From: an uncultured Oscillospiraceae bacterium
GTDB taxonomy: Bacteria > Bacillota > Clostridia > Oscillospirales > Oscillospiraceae
Assembly: GCA_910578575.1 (NCBI GenBank)
Contig: CAJTQP010000006.1
Coordinates: forward strand, 1 to 55,616
Direction: 5' to 3'
DNA length: 55,616 nucleotides
Shown: positions 1-7,752 of the stretch, piece by piece
How positions within the stretch are numbered: the first letter of the stretch is position 1
How the letters are laid out: every line of letters starts with the position of its first letter
The notes under the pieces: generated by a model
Told to the model about the DNA's origin: nothing
Database searches by the model: none
What the model saw: only the letters and a program-made list of their open reading frames with translations
Made by a program: the position numbers and the translations under genes

Positions 1-1
1 G

Positions 2-1390
2 GTCCAGGGGGATACCGTGGAGCTCTGGCCCGCCTACTGGAAGGACACCGCCATCCGGGTGGAGTTCTTCGGGGACGAGATCGACCGGATCAGCGAGATC
101 AACGTGGTCACCGGGGCCCCGGTGCGGCGGCTAAAAAATATCCCAATCTGGCCCGCCACCCACTACGTCACCCCAAAAGACAAGCTGGACCTGGCCATCC
201 GGGAAATTTATCGGGAGATGGAGGAGCGGGTGGCCTTCTTCAAGGAAAACGAACAGCTCATCGAGGCCCAGCGCATCAGCCAGCGGGTCTCCTACGACAT
301 TGAGATGATGCAGGAGTTGGGCTATTGCTCCGGTATCGAGAACTACAGCCGGGTCATCGAGGGCCGCCCGGTGGGCTCCCCCCCCAACACCCTGCTGGAC
401 TACTTCCCCGACGACTTCCTCCTATTCGTAGATGAAAGCCATGTGACCCTCCCCCAGGTCCGGGCCATGTACGCCGGGGATCACGCCAGAAAGACCACGC
501 TGGTGGACTATGGCTTCCGTCTCCCCTGCGCCTTTGACAACCGCCCCTTGAACTTTGACGAGTTCTCCCAGCGGCTGAACCAGGTGATCTACGTCTCCGC
601 CACCCCCGGCGAGTATGAGCGCAGCCGCAGCGGCCAGGTGGTGGAGCAGGTGATCCGCCCCACGGGCCTGCTGGACCCGGTGGTGGAGGTGCGCCCGGTG
701 GAGGGGCAGATCGACGACCTAGTGGGGGAGATCAACGCCCGCAGCGAACGCAGTGAACGGGTGCTGGTGACCACCCTCACCAAAAAAATGGCCGAGGACC
801 TGACCACCTATCTGCAAAATGTAGGCATCCGGGTGCGGTATATGCACCACGACGTGGACACCATCCAGCGCATGGAGCTGTTGCGGGACCTGCGCCTGGG
901 GGAGTTCGACGTGCTGGTGGGCATCAACCTTTTGCGGGAGGGCTTAGACCTGCCGGAAGTGTCCCTGGTGGCCATCCTGGACGCGGACAAGGAGGGTTTT
1001 CTCCGCTCGGAGACCTCCCTGATCCAGACCATCGGTCGGGCGGCCCGGAACGCGGAGGGTTTAGTGATTCTCTACGCCGACAAGGTAACCCCCTCCATGG
1101 CCGCCGCCATGGGGGAGACGGAACGCCGCCGGAAAATCCAGGACGACTACAACAAGGCCCATGGCATCGTACCCAAAACCATCGTCAAATCTGTCCGGGA
1201 GCTCATTGAGATCGGACAGGTGGACAAGGACGAGGGTAAGCGGGGCAAGCGGAAGCTCTCCGACCAGGAGAAGGGCGAGCTCATCGCCAAGCTGGAGAAG
1301 GAGATGAAGGAAGCCAGCAAGCGCTTGGAGTTCGAGTACGCCGCCATTTTGCGGGATCAGATCATTGCGTTGCAGGGGAAAAACGTGTAG
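2..1390 (+). CDS. uvrB: Excinuclease ABC subunit B, 3' part (5' end outside window)
   Basis: UvrB is the damage-verifying helicase-like subunit of nucleotide excision repair; it is loaded by UvrA and then recruits UvrC. The reading frame is open from the first bases of the window, so the N-terminal part with Walker A lies upstream. About 460 residues are visible of a family length near 660. Visible motifs are the DESH Walker B (LLFVDESHVTLPQ), motif IV (VSATPGEYE), helicase motif VI (QTIGRAARN) and a C-terminal UVR domain (LEFEYAAILRDQI) that contacts UvrC. uvrA lies about 3 kb downstream on the same strand, which supports the call. The end of the gene runs into a REP-like palindrome. Confidence 0.97.
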   Translation, partial: VQGDTVELWPAYWKDTAIRVEFFGDEIDRISEINVVTGAPVRRLKNIPIWPATHYVTPKDKLDLAIREIYREMEERVAFFKENEQLIEAQRISQRVSYDIEMMQELGYCSGIENYSRVIEGRPVGSPPNTLLDYFPDDFLLFVDESHVTLPQVRAMYAGDHARKTTLVDYGFRLPCAFDNRPLNFDEFSQRLNQVIYVSATPGEYERSRSGQVVEQVIRPTGLLDPVVEVRPVEGQIDDLVGEINARSERSERVLVTTLTKKMAEDLTTYLQNVGIRVRYMHHDVDTIQRMELLRDLRLGEFDVLVGINLLREGLDLPEVSLVAILDADKEGFLRSETSLIQTIGRAARNAEGLVILYADKVTPSMAAAMGETERRRKIQDDYNKAHGIVPKTIVKSVRELIEIGQVDKDEGKRGKRKLSDQEKGELIAKLEKEMKEASKRLEFEYAAILRDQIIALQGKNV

Positions 1391-1427
1391 GCGTATAGGA
1401 TAGTTCGCCAGGTTTGTGGGAAACCGT

Positions 1428-1453
1428 GGGGCGATGAGTACATCGCCCCCTAC
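1428..1453 (-). repeat. REP-like palindrome, copy 1
   Basis: A perfect 9-bp inverted repeat (GGGGCGATG / CATCGCCCC) with a 4-nt loop lies 37 bp after uvrB. On the minus strand it begins GTAGGGGGCGATG. A second, closely related palindrome lies about 65 bp away in the opposite orientation, so this looks like a dispersed intergenic repeat family rather than a single terminator; there is no T-tract. Confidence 0.6.
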
Positions 1454-1501
1454 GAAGGCCCATTCACGTTGTGGCATCCCCCACCCCCATAAATGTCTAC
1501 G

Positions 1502-1840
1502 TTATGTCATTTCCGTAGGGGCCGATGTACGCATCGGCCCGCAGTCGCGTAACACGTCGGAAGAAAAGCGCCGGGGAAACTCATAGGGATCGTCTTCGAT
1601 CTCCCTGAAATCCTCCGCGAATACGATTCCCAAATGGATGCCCATGGCAAAGGCCCGCGCACCCCACTCCCTTTTTACATGCCCCATTATATCCAGGGAC
1701 TGCAAACGGTCGTCCTGGGACATCCGTTCTATGGCCTCCATCCACCGCCGCTTTTCCACCTGGTACTCATGCGGAAAGGAATCTTCTTCTACCTGTGGAA
1801 CCACGTACTCGTTAAATAACCACACAAAAAAATCATTCAT
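1502..1840 (-). CDS. Hypothetical protein, 112 aa
   Basis: I do not recognise this protein. It is acidic and soluble, with no signal peptide or membrane segment, and starts MNDFFVWLFNEYVVPQVEED. An AAGGAG ribosome binding site sits 8 nt before the ATG, which supports translation. The last dozen codons run through a REP-like palindrome (1515-1541), so the C-terminus (GPMRTSAPTEMT) was probably changed by insertion of that repeat and the original stop may have been earlier. It is divergently transcribed from the XRE-YbaK gene, and the two share a 94-bp intergenic region. Confidence 0.6.
   Translation of the reverse strand: MNDFFVWLFNEYVVPQVEEDSFPHEYQVEKRRWMEAIERMSQDDRLQSLDIMGHVKREWGARAFAMGIHLGIVFAEDFREIEDDPYEFPRRFSSDVLRDCGPMRTSAPTEMT
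1515..1541 (+). repeat. REP-like palindrome, copy 2
   Basis: A 9-bp inverted repeat (GGGCCGATG / CATCGGCCC) with a 4-nt loop, preceded by GTAGG as in copy 1 but in the opposite orientation. It overlaps the 3' end of the minus-strand 112-aa ORF. Two inverted copies close together are typical of REP/BIME-like elements. Confidence 0.6.
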
Positions 1841-1934
1841 TTTTCGCTCTCCTTTTTCACCAGTTTCATTGTGCTTTTTATCCTATTTGTGCTATTATAA
1901 TGCCACAGCTGAGTTGTGTCAAGAGGTATCGTTG

Positions 1935-2675
1935 ATGAATCTAAAAATAATGGGAGCCCGGCTCAAAGAACTACGCAAACAAAGCAGAGAAACCCAAAAG
2001 AGCATGGGAGCCCTTCTCGGTTGTTCCACCAGTAACTATCAAAAAATTGAATATGGCGAGATAAACATCCCTATAACCTCCTTGGCTCTCCTCGCCGATT
2101 ATTACAATGTATCCACCGACTATCTCCTGGGCCGCACCGACCGCAAAGAGCTCATAGATCCCCGTTTGGAAGGACTGAATCCTATGACCAAAAAGAAAGA
2201 AGAAAAAACCAACGTCATGCGCACGCTGGAACAAAAGAAAATCCCCTACACCCCCCACAGCTACCCCCATGAGGACGGCGCCGTAGACGGCGTCACCGTG
2301 GCCCAGTCCATGGGCCAGGACCCGGCGGCGGTGTTCAAGACCCTGGTGGCCCGTGGCGCTTCCGGGAACTACTACGTCTTTGACATCCCCGTGGCCGCCA
2401 CCCTGGACCTGAAAAAGGCCGCCAAGGCAGTGGGGGAAAAATCCGTGGCCATGCTCCCCGCCAAGGAGCTGTTGCCCCTCACCGGTTACGTCCACGGGGG
2501 CTGCTCTCCGGTGGGGATGAAAAAGCCTTTCCCCACGGTGTTCCATGAGAGCTGTTTGGAGCTGGAGACCTTATACGTCTCCGCCGGGAAGATCGGCTAC
2601 CAGGTGGAGCTCTCCCCTGCCGACCTGATGGCCCTGGTGGGGGCCTCCACCGCCGACGTCATCGTGGAGGGCTGA
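1935..2675 (+). CDS. XRE helix-turn-helix domain fused to a YbaK-type Cys-tRNA(Pro) deacylase
   Basis: Residues about 1-75 form a Cro/CI-type helix-turn-helix domain (ARLKELRKQSRETQKSMG ... NYQKIEYGEINIP ... YLLGRTDR). Residues about 84-246 form a YbaK/ProX-type domain (KKIPYTPHSYPHEDGAVDG, FKTLVARG, GYVHGGCSPVGMKKPFPT), a family that hydrolyses Cys mis-attached to tRNA-Pro. The two parts share one frame with no stop between them. An internal ATG at 2185 (MTKKKEEKTNVMR) preceded by GGAAGG matches where a normal YbaK protein starts, so a separate 163-aa deacylase may also be made. The chosen start is ATG 1935 after AGAGG. The upstream gap has a TATAAT-like element near 1896. Confidence 0.8.
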   Translation: MNLKIMGARLKELRKQSRETQKSMGALLGCSTSNYQKIEYGEINIPITSLALLADYYNVSTDYLLGRTDRKELIDPRLEGLNPMTKKKEEKTNVMRTLEQKKIPYTPHSYPHEDGAVDGVTVAQSMGQDPAAVFKTLVARGASGNYYVFDIPVAATLDLKKAAKAVGEKSVAMLPAKELLPLTGYVHGGCSPVGMKKPFPTVFHESCLELETLYVSAGKIGYQVELSPADLMALVGASTADVIVEG

Positions 2676-2679
2676 GGCC

Positions 2680-3468
2680 GTGGCCAACTGGAACCCCTGG
2701 CACGGCTGCAAAAAGCTCTCCCCCGGCTGCGCCAACTGCTATGTCTACCGGGGGGACAGCCGCCGGGGACTGGACGCCGCCCAAGTCTACCGCACCAAAA
2801 CCTACGACCTCCCCCTGCAAAAGAAGCGGGACGGAAGCTGGAAGGTCCCCCCTGGGGAGATGGTGTGGACCTGCTTCTCCTCGGACTTCCTCCTGGAAGA
2901 GGCCGACGACTGGCGGCCCTGGGCCTGGGCCATGATGCAGGCCCGGTCAGACCTGTACTTTTTCTTCATCACCAAGCGTATCCACCGCCTCCTGGACCAC
3001 CTGCCCTCGGACTGGGGGCAGGGGTATGAGAACGTGGGGATCTGCTCCACGGCGGAGGACCAACCGCGGGCACAGCAGCGCCTGCCCCTGCTGCTCTCCG
3101 CCCCCATCCGCCACAAGTCCATCGCCTGTGAGCCCCTGCTGGGCCCCCTGGACCTGCGGCCCTGGCTGGGGCCGGAGATCACCCAGGTGGTGGCAGGGGG
3201 AGAGTCCGGGCCCAACGCCCGGCCCTGCCGCTATGAATGGATCTTAGACCTCCGCCAACAGTGTATGGAGGCAGGGGTGCCCTTCCTCTTCAAGCAGACG
3301 GGGGCGAAGCTCATCAAGGACGGGAAATTGTATCAGATCCCCCGAAAGCTCCAGCACAGCCAGGCCCGGCGGGCCAACATCAACTTTCAATGCCGGACCT
3401 TCCGCCCCCTCCACGGCGGGCAGGAGTGGTCTGTTCTGGGCGGGAAGCCCATCACGCCAAAGAAATGA
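2680..3468 (+). CDS. DUF5131 (phage Gp37/Gp68-like) family protein
   Basis: A 262-aa protein starting at GTG 2680, four bases after the XRE-YbaK stop, so probably co-transcribed. The N-terminus has a cysteine cluster (WNPWHGCKKLSPGCANCYVY) and later segments ITKRIHRL, ENVGICSTAEDQ and VAGGESGPNARPC, typical of the Gp37/Gp68 family (DUF5131). The cysteines resemble a radical-SAM-like or zinc-binding layout, but the biochemical role of the family is not settled. Homologues occur in phages and in bacterial chromosomes. There are no membrane segments. Confidence 0.8.
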   Translation: MANWNPWHGCKKLSPGCANCYVYRGDSRRGLDAAQVYRTKTYDLPLQKKRDGSWKVPPGEMVWTCFSSDFLLEEADDWRPWAWAMMQARSDLYFFFITKRIHRLLDHLPSDWGQGYENVGICSTAEDQPRAQQRLPLLLSAPIRHKSIACEPLLGPLDLRPWLGPEITQVVAGGESGPNARPCRYEWILDLRQQCMEAGVPFLFKQTGAKLIKDGKLYQIPRKLQHSQARRANINFQCRTFRPLHGGQEWSVLGGKPITPKK

Positions 3469-3478
3469 GGACTTTTTT

Positions 3479-3865
3479 ATGAATACGACCCATTACGACT
3501 GGTTAAACGACTACCTCCTCTCCAAGCCCGGTGTGGAGAAGGATTTTAAGGAAGAATGGCAGTGGCACCGCTTTATGGTCCGGGGCAAGCTCTTTGCCGC
3601 CGTATGTGAGCCTGATGTGAAACACAAGGACTACGGCGGCCACCCCTTGGTGAACCTAAAATGTGACCCCCGGCTGGCGGAGGGGTTCCGGGAAACTTAT
3701 CCAGAAATCCACCCCGGCTTCTATAGCGACAAGCGCCACTGGAACGCCGCCTTCCTGGACGGCAACCTGCCCGATGACGTGTTGCGGGATATGTGCGACA
3801 TGTCCTATCGCCTGGTGGTGGAAAAGCTGCCCAAATACGTCCAGAAGGAGCTGGCGGAGGGATGA
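3479..3865 (+). CDS. MmcQ/YjbR family protein
   Basis: A 128-aa protein with the YjbR/MmcQ layout: N-terminal helices (YDWLNDYLLSKPGVEKDF), a central sheet with RGKLFAAV and PLVNLKCDP, then a C-terminal PGFYSDKRHWNAAFLDG and DMSYRLVVEKLPK. The fold is a CyaY-like DNA-binding fold, but function is generally unknown. It starts 11 nt after the DUF5131 stop and overlaps the next start by 4 nt, giving a tight operon of small genes. Confidence 0.85.
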   Translation: MNTTHYDWLNDYLLSKPGVEKDFKEEWQWHRFMVRGKLFAAVCEPDVKHKDYGGHPLVNLKCDPRLAEGFRETYPEIHPGFYSDKRHWNAAFLDGNLPDDVLRDMCDMSYRLVVEKLPKYVQKELAEG

Positions 3866-4122
3866 ACTACCCCTGCCCCTGCTGTGGCTTTTTGACCTTT
3901 CCGGTCCCCAGACGGGAGGCCGTGGCCTATATCTGCCCGGTGTGCTTTTGGGAGAACGACGTGTTCGCCCCTGGGGAGGATACCCCCAGCGACGAGAACC
4001 GGGGCCTCACCCTGCGCCAGGGCCGGGAGAATTTTGCCCGATTCGGCGCCGTGCAGCCTGACCTGGTCCGCCACGCCCGCCCACCCACGGCAGACGAGCT
4101 GCCTTTGAAACACCGACGTTAG
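3862..4122 (+). CDS. CPCC family cysteine-rich protein
   Basis: An 86-aa protein beginning MNYPCPCCGFLTF, with a second pair of cysteines in YICPVCFWENDVF; the CPCC...CPVC pattern is that of the CPCC cysteine-rich domain, a probable zinc ribbon. The ATG overlaps the TGA of the yjbR-like gene (ATGA), which implies translational coupling. An upstream in-frame ATG exists but would extend deep into the previous gene and has no homology support. Function unknown. Confidence 0.8.
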   Translation: MNYPCPCCGFLTFPVPRREAVAYICPVCFWENDVFAPGEDTPSDENRGLTLRQGRENFARFGAVQPDLVRHARPPTADELPLKHRR

Positions 4123-4133
4123 GAGGAAACCCC

Positions 4134-4490
4134 ATGCTCTTTGCGCTGCTGTTCCTCATTCTGGCCGCCCTGTTTTTGGGCTCCGCCGTGTTGGCCATTG
4201 TCCTGCCCTTCCTGGGCATCGCCCTGAACATGGTGGCCGGGGCCATGCTGACGGTAAACCTCTTCGTCCTGCTCCTCCTGTTGGCTTTCCGAAAGAAATG
4301 GAAGCAGGCGGGTAGGCTGGAGCGGCCGTACATCGACAGCTTCCCCGGCGCCCGGCGCTTTGCTTTGCGGGCCATCCAACTGCTGCTCCCCCTGGGCATC
4401 CTCTGGGAGAGCCTGGTAGCATTGGCCTGCGCCGCTTTCCTCATCTTCCAGCCCCTGGATGCCCTGCCCCCAGGCTGGCCCCTATATTGA
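4134..4490 (+). CDS. Small integral membrane protein of unknown function
   Basis: A 118-aa hydrophobic protein with an AGGAGG ribosome binding site at the right distance. It has probably three membrane segments (residues about 2-32, 36-52 and 82-106) joined by a basic loop (RKKWKQAGRLERP). I do not recognise the family. It is the last of the small-gene string before uvrA and may be co-transcribed with it. Confidence 0.7.
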   Translation: MLFALLFLILAALFLGSAVLAIVLPFLGIALNMVAGAMLTVNLFVLLLLLAFRKKWKQAGRLERPYIDSFPGARRFALRAIQLLLPLGILWESLVALACAAFLIFQPLDALPPGWPLY

Positions 4491-4518
4491 AACCCCATCG
4501 AGAAGGAGAACCACGCCC

Positions 4519-7356
4519 ATGCAAGATCACATTTTCGTCAAAGGCGCACGGGAAAACAATCTGAAAAACATCGACGTCACCATCCCGCGGGACAAGTTAG
4601 TCGTTATCACCGGCCTGTCCGGCTCTGGGAAATCCTCCCTGGCCTTTGACACCATCTACGCCGAGGGGCAGCGCCGCTATGTGGAGTCCCTGTCCTCCTA
4701 CGCCCGGATGTTCCTGGGCCAGGTGGAAAAGCCCGACGTGGACTACATCGACGGCCTCTCCCCCGCCATCTCCATCGACCAAAAGACCACCAGCCGCAGC
4801 CCCCGCTCCACGGTGGGGACGGTGACGGAGATTTATGACTACCTCCGCCTCCTCTGGGCCCGCATCGGCACCCCCCACTGTCCCAAGTGCGGCAAGGAGA
4901 TCCGCCAGCAGTCCATTGACCAGATCACCGACCAGATCATGGCCCTGCCGGAGGAGACCCGCATCCAGGTCCTGGCCCCGGTGGTCCGGGGGAAGAAGGG
5001 AGAACACGTGAAGGTGCTGGAGAGCGCCCGGAAGTCCGGCTACGTCCGCTGCCGGGCTGACGGCATCACCTATGAGCTCACCGAGGAGATCCCCCTGGAG
5101 AAAAACAAAAAGCACAACATTGAGATCATCGTGGACCGGCTGGTAATCCGCCCGGATATCCTCCGGCGGCTCACCGACTCCGTAGAAGCCGCCGCCTCCC
5201 TCAGCGGCGGGCTGATCCTCATCGACCTGGTGCGGGAGGAGCGGGAGTTGTCCTTCTCCCAAAACTATGCCTGCGAGGACTGCGGCATCTCCATCGAGGA
5301 GCTGGCCCCCCGGATGTTCTCTTTCAACAGCCCCTTCGGCGCCTGCCCCACCTGCACGGGACTGGGCAGCCAAATGAAGGCGGACCCCCAGCTGGTGGTG
5401 CCCAACCCCAGCCTGTCCATTTTAGAAGGGGCCATCGCCGCCTACGGCTGGCACAACGTCCGGGGGGACTCCATTGCCCGGATGTATTTTGAGGCGTTGG
5501 GGAAAAAGTACGGCTTCGACCTGAACACCCCCTTCCAAGACCTCTCCGATCAGGCCAAGGATGTGATCCTCAACGGCACCAAGGGGGAAAAGCTCAAGCT
5601 CAGCTACCAGCGTGCCGACGGCAAGGGGACCTTCCAGCAGGCCTTTGAGGGTATTTTGAACAACGTGGAGCGGCGCTTTGCCGAGACCCAGTCCGATTCC
5701 TCCCGGAAGGAGCTGGAGGAGCTCATGAGCGAGTGCCCCTGCCCCACCTGCCAGGGGCGGCGGCTGAAAAAGGAGGCCCTGGCCGTCACCGTGGGGGGGC
5801 TGAGCATCGACACCTTCTGCCACAAACCTGTCAACGACGCCCTGGACTTTGTGGAGACCTTGGCCCTTAGCGAGACCCAGGCCCAGATTGCCCAACAGAT
5901 CCTGAAAGAGGTGAAGGCCCGCTTGGGCTTCCTGCGCAGTGTAGGCCTGTCCTACCTGACCCTCAGCCGCCAGGCGGGGACCCTCTCCGGCGGGGAGAGC
6001 CAGCGTATCCGCCTGGCCACCCAGATCGGCTCCTCCCTGATGGGGGTGCTATACGTCCTGGACGAGCCCTCCATCGGCCTGCACCAGCGGGACAACGACA
6101 TGCTCCTGGACACCTTGAAGCACCTCCGGGACCTGGGCAACACCCTCATCGTGGTGGAGCACGACGAGGACACCATCCGCGTCGCCGACTATCTGGTGGA
6201 CATCGGCCCCAAGGCCGGGGTCCATGGGGGTGAGGTGGTGGCCTCCGGTTCCCTCTCCGATATCATGGCCCAGCCGGCATCCATCACCGGGCAGTACCTC
6301 TCCGGGGCGAAAAAAATCCCCATCCCCCCCCAGCGGCGAAAGGGGAACGGGAACAGCCTGGTGGTCCGGGGAGCGGCGGAGAACAACCTGGACCACATCG
6401 ACGTCACCTTCCCCCTGGGGACCTTCACCTGCGTCACCGGGGTCTCCGGTTCTGGCAAATCCTCCCTGGTGAACGAGATCCTCTTCAAGCGCCTGGGGGC
6501 GGATCTGAACCGGATGAAGGCCCGCCCCGGCAAGCACGACGCCCTGGAGGGAGAGGAGTTTTTGGACAAGGTGATTGCCATCGACCAGTCCCCCATTGGC
6601 CGCACCCCCCGCTCCAACCCCGCCACCTATACGGGGCTGTTTGGGGACATCCGGGAGCTCTTCGCCTCCACCCCCGACGCCAAGGCCCGCGGCTACGGGC
6701 CCGGCCGCTTCTCCTTCAACGTGAAGGGGGGGCGCTGTGAGTCCTGCTCCGGGGACGGGCTGTTGAAGATCGAGATGCACTTTCTGCCGGACATCTATGT
6801 CCCCTGCGAGGTCTGCAAGGGCAAGCGCTACAACCGGGAGACCCTGGAAGTACGGTATAAAGGGAAAAATATCCACGATGTGTTGGAGATGACCATCGAC
6901 GAGGGCTTAGAGTTTTTCTCCAACCTCCCAAAAATCCGCCGGCGGCTGGAGACCCTGTCCTCTGTGGGCCTGGGGTATATCAAGATCGGCCAGTCCTCCA
7001 CCACCCTCTCTGGGGGCGAAGCCCAGCGGGTGAAGCTGGCCACGGAGCTCTCCCGGCGCTCCACCGGCAAGACCATCTATATCCTGGACGAGCCCACCAC
7101 CGGCCTGCACACCTACGACGTCCACAAGCTTCTGGAGGTCCTGGACCGGCTGGTGGAGGGGGGCAACACCGTCATCGTCATCGAACACAACCTGGATGTA
7201 ATCAAATCCGCCGACCACCTCATCGACCTGGGCCCGGAGGGGGGCGACGGCGGAGGCCATGTGGTGTGTACCGGCACCCCGGAGGAGGTGGCCCAGTGCC
7301 CCGCATCCTACACCGGCCAGTATTTGAAAAAGCTCCTGGAGGCCAGCCAGGGCTGA
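4519..7356 (+). CDS. uvrA: Excinuclease ABC subunit A
   Basis: A 945-aa protein, the usual UvrA length. It carries two ABC ATPase modules: Walker A sites GLSGSGKSSLAFDT (about residue 32) and GVSGSGKSSLVNE (about residue 648), and signatures LSGGESQRI and LSGGEAQRV. Zinc-finger cysteines are visible as CPKC, CEDC, CPTC/CPTCQGRR and CESCSGDG...CEVCKGK. UvrA scans DNA for helix distortion and loads UvrB. The start MQDHIFVKGARENNLKN follows AAGGAG; an upstream in-frame ATG at 4459 lies inside the previous gene and is rejected. No internal defects seen. Confidence 0.98.
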   Translation: MQDHIFVKGARENNLKNIDVTIPRDKLVVITGLSGSGKSSLAFDTIYAEGQRRYVESLSSYARMFLGQVEKPDVDYIDGLSPAISIDQKTTSRSPRSTVGTVTEIYDYLRLLWARIGTPHCPKCGKEIRQQSIDQITDQIMALPEETRIQVLAPVVRGKKGEHVKVLESARKSGYVRCRADGITYELTEEIPLEKNKKHNIEIIVDRLVIRPDILRRLTDSVEAAASLSGGLILIDLVREERELSFSQNYACEDCGISIEELAPRMFSFNSPFGACPTCTGLGSQMKADPQLVVPNPSLSILEGAIAAYGWHNVRGDSIARMYFEALGKKYGFDLNTPFQDLSDQAKDVILNGTKGEKLKLSYQRADGKGTFQQAFEGILNNVERRFAETQSDSSRKELEELMSECPCPTCQGRRLKKEALAVTVGGLSIDTFCHKPVNDALDFVETLALSETQAQIAQQILKEVKARLGFLRSVGLSYLTLSRQAGTLSGGESQRIRLATQIGSSLMGVLYVLDEPSIGLHQRDNDMLLDTLKHLRDLGNTLIVVEHDEDTIRVADYLVDIGPKAGVHGGEVVASGSLSDIMAQPASITGQYLSGAKKIPIPPQRRKGNGNSLVVRGAAENNLDHIDVTFPLGTFTCVTGVSGSGKSSLVNEILFKRLGADLNRMKARPGKHDALEGEEFLDKVIAIDQSPIGRTPRSNPATYTGLFGDIRELFASTPDAKARGYGPGRFSFNVKGGRCESCSGDGLLKIEMHFLPDIYVPCEVCKGKRYNRETLEVRYKGKNIHDVLEMTIDEGLEFFSNLPKIRRRLETLSSVGLGYIKIGQSSTTLSGGEAQRVKLATELSRRSTGKTIYILDEPTTGLHTYDVHKLLEVLDRLVEGGNTVIVIEHNLDVIKSADHLIDLGPEGGDGGGHVVCTGTPEEVAQCPASYTGQYLKKLLEASQG

Positions 7357-7367
7357 GCACCTCTTCT

Positions 7368-7392
7368 CCACCCCAGGCATAGACTGGGGTGG
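7368..7392 (+). promoter_or_regulatory. Hairpin touching the ribosome binding site of the next gene
   Basis: A perfect 9-bp stem (CCACCCCAG / CTGGGGTGG) with a 7-nt loop lies just after uvrA. It has no T-tract, and its 3' arm runs into the GGAGGTG that serves as ribosome binding site of the 115-aa gene. It may protect the uvrA message end or reduce translation of the next gene. Confidence 0.5.
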
Positions 7393-7404
7393 AGGTGTAT
7401 CAGA

Positions 7405-7752
7405 ATGGAGTTTTTATGGATCCTCCTGGCGGCCATTGCGCTGCTGTTTTTGAACCGCTTGATCTTCACCCACCTGCTCCGCCCCACCGAGGGCAGCTTG
7501 CCTGTCTTCGCAGTGCTCCCCGTCACCGGCGACGCGGAGGGGCTGGAACAGACCCTGCGCCATTTGGACTGGCTGCGCCGGGAAAAATTCTCCCGCTTCA
7601 CCATTTTGGTGGTGGACGCAGGACTCACCCCCGACGGGCGCAGTACCGTCCAGGCCTTTGGCCGGCGGGACAGTACCCTCCTGTTCTGCCCGGCGGAGGA
7701 TGTCAGCCTGATACTGAAAAGGAAGGACGACCATGGCTACTTCTCCCTGTGA
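7405..7752 (+). CDS. Short membrane-anchored protein, glycosyltransferase-2-like N-terminus
   Basis: A 115-aa protein with one N-terminal membrane helix (about residues 3-25) and a soluble part containing LPVFAVLPVTGDAEGLEQTLRHLDWLR and FTILVVDAGLTPDGR, which recalls the first beta-alpha-beta unit of family 2 glycosyltransferases without the DXD motif. It is too short to be an enzyme of that family. It overlaps the recD2 start by 20 nt and is probably co-transcribed. Role unknown. Confidence 0.65.
   Translation: MEFLWILLAAIALLFLNRLIFTHLLRPTEGSLPVFAVLPVTGDAEGLEQTLRHLDWLRREKFSRFTILVVDAGLTPDGRSTVQAFGRRDSTLLFCPAEDVSLILKRKDDHGYFSL

Noticed and set aside
4597..5373. Long minus-strand ORF opposite uvrA
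   Set aside because: Gly/Val/Asp-rich shadow of a high-GC gene. Many similar antisense ORFs over recD2, argS, nadB and the transporters were left out for the same reason.
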